In this document: positions 33,866-44,258 of the stretch, one piece after another
How the letters are laid out: every line of letters begins with the position of its first letter
How positions within the stretch are numbered: position 1 is the stretch's first letter
Source of the DNA: CAZBRS01 sp964494475
Lineage (GTDB): Bacteria; Myxococcota_A; UBA9042; CAZBRS01
DNA: 64,000 nucleotides
Assembly (NCBI GenBank): GCA_964494475.1
Contig: CAZBRS010000031.1
Span: 8,106 to 72,105 of the forward strand
Direction: 5' to 3'
Made by a program: the position numbers and the translations under genes
Notes under the pieces: generated by a model
The model's input: the letters and a program-made list of their open reading frames with translations, nothing else
What the model was told of the DNA's origin: nothing
The model's database searches: none

Positions 33866-34740
33866 CGCCCGGCCTCTCGCACGTCGTCATCGTCAGCGGC
33901 CTCTCCGGCTCGGGCAAGACCACGGCGGTCAAGGCCCTCGAGGACGCCGGCTACTTCTGCATCGACAACCTGCCGCCCATCCTGCTCGACAAATTCCTGG
34001 TGCTCTGCCGCGACCACCCCGAGATTCCGCGGGTGGGCGTGGTGTTCGACATCCGCTCGCGCGCGTTCCTCAGCCACTTCGAGGAGGCCTACACGAGGGC
34101 CCTGGCCGAGGGGTTCCAGCCCGAGGTCGTGTTCCTGAAGGCCGACGAGAACGCGCTGGTGCGGCGCTACTCCGAGTCGCGGCGGCTGCACCCCATGGCC
34201 GGCGAGGGCGAGACCCTGCTCGACGCCGTGCGCCGCGAGCGCGAGGTGCTGACCCCGCTGCTCGACCGGGCCAGCCACGTGATCGACACCACCGACCTGA
34301 ACGTGCACCAGCTGAAGCAGGCCATCCGCGCGCTGGTCGACACGCCGGCCAGCTCGCGCCTGCAGCTGCGCATCCTCTCCTTCGGCTTCAAGCACGGCCT
34401 GCCCCTCGAGGCCGACTACGTCTTCGACCTGCGCGCGCTGCCGAACCCCTACTTCATCGCCGAGCTCCGGGGCAAGACGGGCCTCGAGCCGCCCGTCGTC
34501 GACTACCTGGGCGCGCAGGAGACCGTGCAGGTCTACCTGAAGCGCCTGCTCTCGCTGCTGCGCCTGGCCGTGCCCGGCCACCAGAAGGAGGGCAAGATGC
34601 GGCTGACCATCGCCCTCGGCTGCACCGGAGGCCGGCACCGCTCGGTCTACTTCGCCGAGCACCTCGCCAAGGCCTTCCGGCGCAAGAAGGGCCTGATCGT
34701 CACGGTCGAGCACAGGGACCTGGAGCGGGGGGCGGGGTAA
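33862..34740 (+). CDS. rapZ: RapZ-family nucleotide-binding protein
   Basis: A 292-residue protein with a GTG start overlapping the hpf stop. The P-loop is SGLSGSGKTTAVKALED, followed by GYFCIDNLPP, FDIRSR and the C-terminal LPNPYF and ALGCTGGRHRSVYFAE motifs typical of RapZ (YvcJ/YhbJ). In enterobacteria RapZ controls small-RNA turnover and glucosamine-6-phosphate synthesis; in other bacteria its role is less clear. The usual PTS genes (ptsN, npr) of the rpoN cluster are not present on either side. Confidence 0.95.
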   Translation: MTPGLSHVVIVSGLSGSGKTTAVKALEDAGYFCIDNLPPILLDKFLVLCRDHPEIPRVGVVFDIRSRAFLSHFEEAYTRALAEGFQPEVVFLKADENALVRRYSESRRLHPMAGEGETLLDAVRREREVLTPLLDRASHVIDTTDLNVHQLKQAIRALVDTPASSRLQLRILSFGFKHGLPLEADYVFDLRALPNPYFIAELRGKTGLEPPVVDYLGAQETVQVYLKRLLSLLRLAVPGHQKEGKMRLTIALGCTGGRHRSVYFAEHLAKAFRRKKGLIVTVEHRDLERGAG

Positions 34741-35151
34741 TTTCTTCCGACCCACGCCGACGGAAGCGGTCGGCCGGGGTCCGTCGGGCGGGAACCGCCG
34801 GCCGGATCGTCGGGCGGTAGGCAGGGGCATGGCGCGCCATGCCCCTACACACCTGCGGCCCGAAAGGGCCGCCAGTTGTCCGGCAGCCGTCGGCTGAAGC
34901 CGCGGCTGGAGGTTGCGAAACCCGCCTTCGCGGGCTGGGGGCGCGAGGGTTCTCTACGCGTTTCCGCTACGCATCACCTTGAAAGCCGCACGGGCACGGG
35001 TTGAACGGTCCTCCATGGCCGAAGCCGAGCGACGAATCGGGTTTCAGCGAAAGGCACAGCGTATGGGCTGCCGAGCGCCGCGCGAGTGTGCTATGGAATC
35101 CCGCGCGCGTCGCCCGTCGGGCCGCGCGGTGAATGGAATCGGGAGAACGGC
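34741..35151. other. 411-bp intergenic region with a cluster of hairpins
   Basis: No gene is seen. The region holds several inverted repeats: a perfect 24-bp palindrome (34823-34846), a hairpin with 7-bp arms and a GAAA loop (34855-34872), a small one at 34884-34896, and one with 5-bp arms (34921-34934). None is followed by a T-run. The first two may end the rpoN-hpf-rapZ transcript; the cluster as a whole resembles a block of repetitive extragenic palindromes. Confidence 0.6.
34823..34846. repeat. Perfect 24-bp palindrome
   Basis: Two 12-bp arms with no spacer, centred on CGCG. It lies 83 bp after rapZ. It could be a repetitive extragenic palindrome unit or part of the operon's end. Confidence 0.75.
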
Positions 35152-36585
35152 ATGAGTCGACTTGGCTGGATGGCCCTGGCGTTGGCGCTGGCGCTGGCCG
35201 GGTGCGCGGGGGGCGGGGCCGGGTCGGCAGACGACGCGGTCGAGGCCGGCCCGCAGGAGATCACGTGGCCCGAGGTGGACGCCGCCGACACGAACATGGG
35301 CCTGGACGTCGCCCGGCCCGAGCCGGACGGCGGGGACACGCTGGCGGTGCCGGATCCGGCGCCGGGCGAGGTCACGTGGCCCGAGGTCGCCGGGCCGGAG
35401 GGGATGGAGGCCGTCGCGGAGCCCGACGACGTCGAGGCGCCCGACGACGTGGCCGAGGAGGCCGCGGTGCCGGACGTGCCGGGGGAAGCCGACGCGCCGC
35501 CCGAGGTCAGCGCCCCGGACGTCGTCGGGCCCTGCCCGGCCGAGGGCGACGTCGCGACCTTGAAGGCCTGCCCCCAGGGCGACCTGGAGCCCGCTTTCCT
35601 GCTGCGCGACGTGGTCGTGACCTATGGCTACGACCAGGGCTTCTTCGTACAGGACGACTCGGGGGCCATTCTGGTGTACGCCGGCAACGCCGACTGGGAG
35701 TTGCCGGCGGTGGGGAGCGTGCTCGACCTGCCCGTGGAGCGCCTGAGCGACTGGGAGGGCAACGCCGAGGTGGGGCGCGCGGCGGCGCCGACCGTGGTGG
35801 GCCAGCAGGACGTGACGCCCCTGGCCCTGGACCTGAGCGCGGGCCAGGTGCCGGGCGAGGGCATCGAGAGCCGCCTGGTGCGGGTCGCCGACGCCACCGT
35901 CGTGAGCGGCGAGGGCACCGACTGGGTGATTCGCTACGGCAACTCGCCCGACGTGGGGCTGCGGGTCGACCTGCCCCTGGGGTTGTGCGCGGGCGCGCAC
36001 GTGACCCTGGCCCGGGCCGTGGTCGTGCAGGCCGGCGACGCGCACGTGGTGCGCTCGTACCACCTGGACACCGACCTCGGCGGGCTGGACGACGCGGGCT
36101 GCGACAAGCCCGACTCGGCGAACTGGGGCTTCGAGCTGGACGACCCAAGCGATCCGCCCCCCGGCTTCGAGAAGGCCACGGGCTTCTTCACGGCCACGCG
36201 CACGACCGTCCACGCCCACGCGGGCGCGGCCTCGTGCGCGCTCACCTGGAAGAACAACGCGAACCAGGACCTCTATCAGCAACTGTGGGTGCCGGCCACC
36301 CCGGGTCAGGCCGTGACCTTCCACGTCTGGGCCCTCGACACCGATGACGACGGGCGCGTGCGTGCGGCGCTCGCCTTCTACGACGCGGCGAAGGGCTCGC
36401 TCGGTGCGCAGTACGCCGAGCTGATCTCGGTGGACGACCCGGCCTGGCAGGACCTTACGGTCACCGCCCTGGCGCCCGCGGGGTCCGCCTGGGTGCGCGC
36501 CTTCGTGCGCCTGTACGACGTGAGCGGCGGTACCGACGGCACCGCGACGGTGTGGATCGACGACTGGACGCTACCGATCCCGTAG
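35152..36585 (+). CDS. Lipoprotein with OB-fold-like and carbohydrate-binding-like domains
   Basis: A 477-residue protein; ATG 35152 has GGGAG six nt upstream. MSRLGWMALALALALAGC is a lipoprotein signal (Cys18). A tether of about 105 residues repeats the pattern ITWPEVDAAD/VTWPEVAGPE and DD/EP-rich text. The next domain contains YGYDQGFFVQDDSGAILVYAG, a strand pattern seen in OB-fold modules attached to extracellular nucleases and phosphatases. The C-terminus (NWGFELDDPSDPPPGF to TVWIDDWTLPIP) looks like a family 4/9 carbohydrate-binding module. No catalytic domain is present, so it may be a surface adhesin or binding protein. The gene converges on 36596. Confidence 0.65.
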   Translation: MSRLGWMALALALALAGCAGGGAGSADDAVEAGPQEITWPEVDAADTNMGLDVARPEPDGGDTLAVPDPAPGEVTWPEVAGPEGMEAVAEPDDVEAPDDVAEEAAVPDVPGEADAPPEVSAPDVVGPCPAEGDVATLKACPQGDLEPAFLLRDVVVTYGYDQGFFVQDDSGAILVYAGNADWELPAVGSVLDLPVERLSDWEGNAEVGRAAAPTVVGQQDVTPLALDLSAGQVPGEGIESRLVRVADATVVSGEGTDWVIRYGNSPDVGLRVDLPLGLCAGAHVTLARAVVVQAGDAHVVRSYHLDTDLGGLDDAGCDKPDSANWGFELDDPSDPPPGFEKATGFFTATRTTVHAHAGAASCALTWKNNANQDLYQQLWVPATPGQAVTFHVWALDTDDDGRVRAALAFYDAAKGSLGAQYAELISVDDPAWQDLTVTALAPAGSAWVRAFVRLYDVSGGTDGTATVWIDDWTLPIP

Positions 36586-36595
36586 CCGAGGGCCG

Positions 36596-38431
36596 TCAGG
36601 GCGCTGCGGGGGCGGCGGGAGGCGTTTCGTCGGTGCCCGAGGGAGCCGCTGGATCCGCGGCCGGTGCTGCCGGCAGTTCGGCGGGCGGCAGCGCGTCGAA
36701 GGGGGCCGCTCGCAGCTCCCAGGCGCCCTTGCCCGCCTGCACGTCGAGCGTGCCGCAGAGGCCGCTCCAGCGGCGGGTCGAGGCCAGCAGGCGCGCGAGG
36801 TCGAGCACCGAGCCCGGGCCGGTTTCGTCGCGGGCCTGCAGCACCACCTGGGCCAGGTGGGCCGCCCAGCGCTCGATAGCGAAGGCGGGGCGGCCGAGGA
36901 CCAGCTCGAGCGCGGCCAGGCGCTCGGGCACGGCGGCGCAGGGGTCGGCCACGCGCACGCCGCGCGAGAGGTGCGTGACGGGATCGAGGAAGCCGCGGCC
37001 CAGCACGGTGTGGAGCGCGTAGAGCCGCACGGGCGTGGGGGGCGCCCGGTGCCGGCCTGCCGCCGGCTGGGCGTAGGCGGGGCTGGATTCGAGCGGCACG
37101 CCCTGGAAGTGGAGCAGCGACAGCACGCGCAGGCCCTCGGCCGGTCCCGTGGCCAGGAAGAGCACGTCGAAGCCGGGCTCGGGGTCCTCCGCGGCCGCCT
37201 CGGCCACCCACCCGGCCACGTGGGCGACCTGGGCCTTGGGATCGGCGGGGAGCGTCCACGTGTGCACGACCTGCCCGCCGGCCCGCGCCACCTCGGCGGC
37301 CAGCACGTCGTCGAGCCCGCGCGCGGCCGCGCCCTCGCTGCCCACCACCGCCACGCGCGCTCCAGCCGCCAACGGCTCGGCCGCGAACAGCGCGCGCAGC
37401 TCGTCCTCGAGGTCGAAGACGAGCGGCAGCAGGGGGAAGGCCACGGCGCGATCGGACACCGCGGGGAAGAGCGGCAGCACCGGCACGGGGTGGGCGCGCA
37501 GCAGGGGTTCGAGCTCGGCGAGGCTGCGCGCGCCCAGGGGGCCGAGCACCAGCGACACGTCGCCCGCCGCCAGCTGCGTCGAGGCGGTCTCGGTCCAGCC
37601 CGGGGCGCCGGTGTCGACGAAGCGCCACGGCGCGGATCCGCCGCGCTCGGCGGCCACGAAGGTCAGCACGCGCTGCAGCGCGAGGCCGTAGGCCGCCTGG
37701 GGGCCGGTGAGGGGCGCGGGCACCAGGATGCCCCCCGCGGCCGGCGCCGCCAGCGAGGGGAACTCGCCGGTGAGCTGCTCCTCGCCCGCCACCGGGGCGC
37801 CCTGTCCCATCGAGGCGGTGACCGCCGCGCCGGCCCCGTGGGCGGCCCGGATGCGCGCGAGCACGTCGGGCGGAACGCCCGGAAGGCCCGCGAGCGCGGC
37901 CATCTGGTCGGGGGTGCCGCGCGCGATGATCTCGGAGAAGGCCGCCTCGGCCGTGCCGCCGGTGAGCGCCGGCACCCACTCGGGGTGCCCCAGGCCGTAG
38001 CCGAGCTGAACGGCCAGGAAGGCGACCTCGGCGGCGGGCAACTCCCCCGGGTAGGCGCGCTGCAACGCGGCGAGGCGCGGGGCGACGGTGGCCACCACCT
38101 TGTCGGGGTTCCCGAGCCTCGCCTCGCACTCGCCCCGCCGGAAGGCCAGCGACAAGCGCAGCCGCGCGTCGGCGGGCTCCCGCTCGATCTTGTCGAACCA
38201 GCCGCGCGCGCCCTCGACGTCGTCGGCGCCCAGCCGCAGCACGCCCAGGTAGTAGCGCGCCACGTCGCGTGCGGCCGGCTCGGCCTCGTCGCTCTCGGCC
38301 ACCTCGCGCAGGACCAGCGAGCCCTCGAGCACGTCGCCGGTCGAGATGAGCGCCTGAGCGCGCGCGATGTCGGCCAGGGTGGCGCCTTGTCCGAGCGCCA
38401 GGGTCAGGGTCGTGAGCAGGAGTGGGATCAT
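36596..38431 (-). CDS. LpoA/type I periplasmic-binding-fold protein
   Basis: A 611-residue exported protein with a short signal (MIPLLLTTLTLALGQ). Residues 20-200 are helical with TPR-like features (ARYYLGVLRLGADDVEGARG, FRRGECEARLGNPDKVV). From about 235 a Leu/Ile/Val-type periplasmic-binding fold follows: GILVPAPLTGPQAAYGLALQR, SLVLGPLGARSLAELEPLL, ARVAVVGSEGAAARGLDDV and a C-terminal hinge. TPR plus this fold is the layout of LpoA, the outer-membrane activator of penicillin-binding protein 1A, though no lipobox Cys is present. The end is rich in Ala and Pro. It lies 52 bp after dnaK on the same strand with a palindromic repeat between. Confidence 0.7.
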   Translation of the reverse strand: MIPLLLTTLTLALGQGATLADIARAQALISTGDVLEGSLVLREVAESDEAEPAARDVARYYLGVLRLGADDVEGARGWFDKIEREPADARLRLSLAFRRGECEARLGNPDKVVATVAPRLAALQRAYPGELPAAEVAFLAVQLGYGLGHPEWVPALTGGTAEAAFSEIIARGTPDQMAALAGLPGVPPDVLARIRAAHGAGAAVTASMGQGAPVAGEEQLTGEFPSLAAPAAGGILVPAPLTGPQAAYGLALQRVLTFVAAERGGSAPWRFVDTGAPGWTETASTQLAAGDVSLVLGPLGARSLAELEPLLRAHPVPVLPLFPAVSDRAVAFPLLPLVFDLEDELRALFAAEPLAAGARVAVVGSEGAAARGLDDVLAAEVARAGGQVVHTWTLPADPKAQVAHVAGWVAEAAAEDPEPGFDVLFLATGPAEGLRVLSLLHFQGVPLESSPAYAQPAAGRHRAPPTPVRLYALHTVLGRGFLDPVTHLSRGVRVADPCAAVPERLAALELVLGRPAFAIERWAAHLAQVVLQARDETGPGSVLDLARLLASTRRWSGLCGTLDVQAGKGAWELRAAPFDALPPAELPAAPAADPAAPSGTDETPPAAPAAP

Positions 38432-38445
38432 GGGCCCCGAGCGCT

Positions 38446-38470
38446 CCCTCTCCTGCCTGGCGGGAGAGGG
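38446..38470. repeat. CTCTCC/GGAGAG palindromic repeat
   Basis: Eight-bp arms CCCTCTCC (38446-38453) and GGAGAGGG (38463-38470), extendable by two more pairs including a G-T, followed by TGAGGGGTGAGGG. The same arm sequence and GGTGAGG tail recur in the large element at 60380-60517. It lies between dnaK and the LpoA-like gene and could act as a weak terminator. Confidence 0.7.
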
Positions 38471-38483
38471 TGAGGGGTGAGGG

Positions 38484-40310
<1,827 letters not shown>

Positions 40311-40329
40311 GAGGTCGTTGTCTCGCCGC

Positions 40330-40358
40330 ACTATAGACCCGCGGCCGGTCAAGGTCAA
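40330..40358 (-). promoter_or_regulatory. Sigma-70 promoter of dnaK
   Basis: On the minus strand TTGACC (40358-40353) and TATAGT (40335-40330) with a 17-bp spacer, about 20 bp before the ATG at 40310. No CIRCE-type inverted repeat was seen. Confidence 0.6.
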
Positions 40359-40401
40359 CAATTGCAAGGGGCCAGCGGAGGGCTCCAGCGCGCGATTTGG
40401 G

Positions 40402-40431
40402 TTGCTCCGGCCTCCAGGCCCTCCGTATACT
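40402..40431 (+). promoter_or_regulatory. Putative sigma-70 promoter of khpA
   Basis: TTGCTC (40402-40407), an 18-bp spacer and TATACT (40426-40431) face the KH-domain gene. GGAGG (40441-40445) lies ten nt before its ATG. Confidence 0.45.
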
Positions 40432-40455
40432 TTTTTCAACGGAGGCAACCCACCG

Positions 40456-40689
40456 ATGATCGCCAAGCTCGTCGAGACCATCGTTCAGCACATCGTCAGC
40501 CACCCGGAAGACATCAAGTTGAACGTCATCGAGGGCAGCTCCGTGATCATCGTCGAGTTGCAGGTCAACAAGGAAGACCTCGGCAAGGTGATCGGGCGCG
40601 AGGGCAACATGGCCTGGGCGATCCGCACCATCGTCACGAACGCCGCCACGCGCATGAACAAGAAGGCCATCGTCCAGATCATCGAGTAG
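40456..40689 (+). CDS. khpA: KH-domain RNA-binding protein KhpA
   Basis: A 77-residue single KH domain. IKLNVIEGSSVIIVELQVNK is followed by GKVIGREGNMAWAIRTIV, in which GREG is the RNA-gripping GxxG loop. Length and sequence match KhpA (YlqC), which in Gram-positive bacteria pairs with KhpB to bind RNA and influence cell division. In many genomes it sits between rpsP and rimM; here it is divergent from dnaK and 24 bp ahead of a lipoprotein gene. Confidence 0.92.
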   Translation: MIAKLVETIVQHIVSHPEDIKLNVIEGSSVIIVELQVNKEDLGKVIGREGNMAWAIRTIVTNAATRMNKKAIVQIIE

Positions 40690-40713
40690 TCCCGCCCGCA
40701 AAGGACCACGACC

Positions 40714-41871
40714 ATGCCGCGACCCTTGTTCGTGCTGCGCTTCTGGGCGTTCCTCGCGCTCCTGGCCGCCGCGGGCTGCTCTGGAGCGAACGACGCCACC
40801 GACGCCGCGACCCCCGCCGAGGTCGGGGTCGACGCCCGCGACGCCGAGGCCGAACCGGTTGACGCGCCCGACCTGCCCGACGGCTCTCCCGATGGGGCTT
40901 CGGAGGAACTGGCGCCGGACGTGGAGCCGACCCCCGACGTCTCTGACGCGGAGCCCGGGCAGGACGCCGAGGTCGACGTGCCGCTGCCCCCCTTCCCCGC
41001 GGCGCTGCGGGGCGAGTGCGCGCTGGCCGAGCGACTGGGGGGCTTCGTGATCGAGGCCTACGTCGGCTACTCGCTGGTCTCGGGCCAGGTCCTGGACGGG
41101 GTGGTGCCGCTCACCGTGCTGGCCGAGGAGCTGCGCGAGGGCGACTGCCGGCTGCTGCGCCGCCTGAACCCCCTGTGCGAGCCGCCCTGCAGCACCAGCG
41201 ACACGTGCGGCCTCGACGGCGCCTGCGTGCCCTATCCCGGGCCGCTCGGCCTGGGCCGGGTGAACGTGACGGGGCTCTCCAAGCCTGTGTCCATGCTGCC
41301 GAAGCCCCCCAATCAGAACTACTTCGACACCAGCCTGCCCCACCCGGCCTTCGCGGTCGGCGACGAGCTCCGCGTCCTGTCGGAGGGGGGCGGGCTCGAG
41401 CCGCTGGTGCTGTTCGGCTACGGCGTGGACGCGCTGGAGCCCGGGCAGTCCGAGTGGGTCCTGACCGCGGGGGAGCCGCTGGACGTGACGTGGGACGCGG
41501 GCGCCACCGACACGTCGGCGCGCGTGCTGCTGCGCCTGAACGTCGACCAGCACGGCGTGTCGCCCATCACGCTGGTGTGCGACCTGCCCGACACGGGGCA
41601 GGCGCAGATCCCGGCCGCGCTGATCGACGCGTTGTTGTCGGCAGGCATCTCGGGCTTCCCCAACGGCAAGCTGGCGCGGCGCACCGTCGACTCGGTGCCC
41701 GTCGAGGGCGGGCTCGCCCTCCGTAGCCTCGGCGAAGGAGGGTGTGTCGACCTGGTGGTCTCGAGCCCGCGCGCCGTCCCCACGCGCGTGACCGGCTCGA
41801 CGCCGTGCACCAAGCCGGCCGACTGCCCCCCCGGCGAGACCTGCAACCTGCCCCTCCAGATCTGCGAATAG
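40714..41871 (+). CDS. Lipoprotein with acidic tether, unknown function
   Basis: A 385-residue protein; AAAGGA lies eight nt before ATG 40714. The signal ends in LLAAAGC (Cys22). An Asp/Glu/Pro/Ala tether runs to about residue 95. The folded part has Cys pairs such as CEPPCSTSDTCGLDGAC and a C-terminal CTKPADCPPGETCNLPLQIC, a small disulfide motif common on myxobacterial surface proteins. A middle beta-rich domain contains FDTSLPHPAFAVGDELRVL. No enzyme motif is recognised. Only 7 bp separate it from the next lipoprotein gene, so the two probably form a unit. Confidence 0.68.
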   Translation: MPRPLFVLRFWAFLALLAAAGCSGANDATDAATPAEVGVDARDAEAEPVDAPDLPDGSPDGASEELAPDVEPTPDVSDAEPGQDAEVDVPLPPFPAALRGECALAERLGGFVIEAYVGYSLVSGQVLDGVVPLTVLAEELREGDCRLLRRLNPLCEPPCSTSDTCGLDGACVPYPGPLGLGRVNVTGLSKPVSMLPKPPNQNYFDTSLPHPAFAVGDELRVLSEGGGLEPLVLFGYGVDALEPGQSEWVLTAGEPLDVTWDAGATDTSARVLLRLNVDQHGVSPITLVCDLPDTGQAQIPAALIDALLSAGISGFPNGKLARRTVDSVPVEGGLALRSLGEGGCVDLVVSSPRAVPTRVTGSTPCTKPADCPPGETCNLPLQICE

Positions 41872-41878
41872 AGGAACC

Positions 41879-44168
41879 ATGCTGCCGACCTTCGCCAAGC
41901 TGCCCGTCCTGGTGTTCGTGACGCTGCTCGTCGTCGCGGGGTGCGGCGCGACCGACGGAGGCGTCGACGCCGACACCGCGCCGCCGACCGACGTGGTGGA
42001 CGCCCACGCCCCCGATGGAGCCCCGGACGTCCTGCCCGACCTGGCCGAGCCCGCGGACGTGCCGGCCGACGAGGCCTCGGACGCGGGCCCCGATCTGCCC
42101 GAACCGGCCGACGTGCGGCCCGAGGCCGAGGTCGACGAGGCCGTGGACGCGCCCGACCTGACCGAGCCGCCCATCGACTGCGGTCGCCTGCCCTCGCCGC
42201 CCCTGACGGCCGAGGTGCTGTACGGCTTCGAGTCGTGGGAGGACTTCGCCTTCGACGACGCGGGCAACGTGGTGGGCGCCGGACCCGAGGGCAACCTGAT
42301 GCGCATCACCAAGGACGGGCAGAAGCAGGTGTTCTTTCCCACGATCGGTGACACCGCCGGGGTGGGCTTCCTGCCCGGCGGCGACCTGGTGGTGAACATC
42401 GTGTCGACCGGTTCGTTGGTGCGCTTGACGCCCGAGGGCGGGTACAGCGTGGTGCTGTCGGGGCTGGCGTACCCCAACGGCCTCGAGGTCGATCTGGACG
42501 GGTTCGTGTACGTCAGCGAGAACTCGGGCGGCCGCGTGCGGCGAATCGACCCCGACAGCGGCGAGTACCAGGTGCTGGCCACGGGGCTGCCGTCGCCCAA
42601 CGGCCTGTCCTTCGACGCTCCCTACGGCACGCTGTACGTGGGCAGCTTCGGCGCGGGTACGGTGCACGTGCTGCGGCGGTCCGACGACGGCGGCTGGTTG
42701 AAGCCCGAGCTGTTCGGGCTGACCCCCGGCATCGCCGATCCCTGCGACGGCAAGGCGGCCGGCGACGCGTGCAGCGGCTCGTACGCCACCGACGGCACGT
42801 GCCAGGGCAGCCCGGGCTTCCTGCTCGACTGCCTGGCGGCCGATCCCTGCGGGGGCAAGAACGAAGGCGACGCCTGCGAGACGGCCTCGGGCCCGGGAGT
42901 GTGCGAGGCGGGCGACGCGGGCCTGCTCTGCGTGCCCGTCGACCCCTGCAAGGACAAGGCGCCCGGCGATCCCTGCGTCGCCGACGGCCTGCCCGGCACG
43001 TGCCAGGACGGCGGCGGCGCGCTGGCGTGCATCGCGCTCACCGGCTGCGACGGGCTGGAGGAGGGCGACCTCTGCACCGGTCCTTCGTTCATGCTGGGCG
43101 TGTGCCGGCAGGAGGGCGAGGCCCTGGTGTGCGTCGAGGGGCAGGACGTGGAGTGCGAGGGCCTGGACGCGGGTGACGCCTGCCTGGTGTGGGGCACGCC
43201 CGGCGTCTGCGAGGTGATCGGCGAGGGGCTGCTGTGCGGCGTGGGCTCGTGCGAGGGCAAGGCGCCCGGCGACGCCTGCGAGGAGTGGGGCCAACCCGGC
43301 GCGTGCGTGGTGTCGTCCGAGAACCTGGTCTGCCAGCCCGTCAACGAGTGCACCGGCAAGGCGCCCGGCGACGCCTGCGACCTGGGCGGCGCCACGGGCA
43401 CCTGCAAGATCGACGCGCTCGGCACGCTGTACTGTGCCTGGCCCGATCCGTGCGATGGCAAGCAGCCGGGTGACCCTTGCGACAACTGGGGCCAGCCGGG
43501 CGAGTGCCAGGACCAGGGTTGGGGGCTGACGTGCACGGCCAAGCTCGGCTGCGCGGGCTCCCTGCCGGGGGCGGGCTGCCTGGACGACACCTGGACGGTG
43601 GGCGTGTGCACCGAGGTCGACGGGGTGCTCACCTGCGTGACCGGCGACGCCGCCGGGTGCACGGGCAAGCCCTCGGGGGTCACGTGCGCCGCGGCCGGCT
43701 TCCTGGGAACGTGCCAGCAGAGCAANNNNNNNNNNNNNNNNNNNNNNNNNNNNNNNNNNNNNNNNNNNNNNNNNNNNNNNNNNNNNNNNNNNNNNNNNNN
43801 NNNNNNNNNNNNNNNNNNNNNNNNNCTGCACCCTGAACGGTCAGCAGGGGCGGTGCGTCGAGGACGGTTCGACCCTGACGTGCGAGCTTCCGCTCCTGTC
43901 GCAGGGCGGGCTCGACGGGCTGGGCGTCGACGTGTGCGGCAACGTGTACATCGCCGAGTACGTCATCGGCATCGTGTGGCGCTTCCCGCCCACCGGCGGG
44001 CGGGCCGAGTTCCTGGCCGAGCTCGACTCGGGCTGGATCCCCAATGTCCACTGGGGCTCGGGCCTCGGCGGCTGGGACGAGAACACGCTGTACGTGGCCG
44101 ATCGCGACCAGGGCCGCCTCTTCGGGCTCGAGGTCGGCGCGCCCGGCGTGCCCCAGCCCTTCCCGTGA
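41879..44168 (+). CDS. Lipoprotein beta-propeller with inserted Cys-rich repeat array, interrupted by a gap
   Basis: The signal ends in LLVVAGC (Cys22), then an acidic tether to about residue 100. From about 110 there are NHL/SMP-30-like propeller strands: FAFDDAGNVVGAGPEGNL, NGLEVDLDGFVYVSENSGG, NGLSFDAPYGTLYVGSFGAG. At about 287 a tandem array begins with units of 33-38 residues and four Cys each, of the form (D/x)PCxGKxxGDxC...GxCxxxxxxLxC; ten units are visible before the N gap and part of one after it. Propeller text then resumes (LGVDVCGNVYIAEYVIG) to the stop at 44166-44168. The 100-N gap is not in frame with this reading, so its true length differs. Function is unknown; a surface-exposed stalk or binding array is possible. 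Confidence 0.7.
43726..43825. other. Scaffold gap of 100 Ns inside the Cys-repeat array
   Basis: Unlike the first gap, the flanks are not duplicated. Keeping the same frame across exactly 100 bases fails; the correct downstream frame starts at 43827. The repeats themselves probably broke the assembly, so the array may be longer than shown. Confidence 0.85.
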
Positions 44169-44258
44169 CCGCGCGGGCTCCCTTCGAAAGTGGACGCCCG
44201 CCCGGTTCGCGGTAGACTTCCACGCGTATCCATCGACTTGTCACCCTGAGGGGGCGTC

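Noticed and set aside
34913..35155. Small plus-strand open frame in the hairpin-rich region
   Set aside because: No ribosome site, Arg-rich random composition, and it overlaps the start of a well-supported lipoprotein gene.
40420..40445. Riboswitch-like hairpin before khpA (CCTCCG pairing with CGGAGG)
   Set aside because: The first arm overlaps the -10 box and would not be in the transcript from the predicted promoter.
42733..43870. CRISPR array
   Set aside because: The periodicity is in protein-coding Cys repeats of 33-38 codons; DNA units are not identical and no spacers are present.
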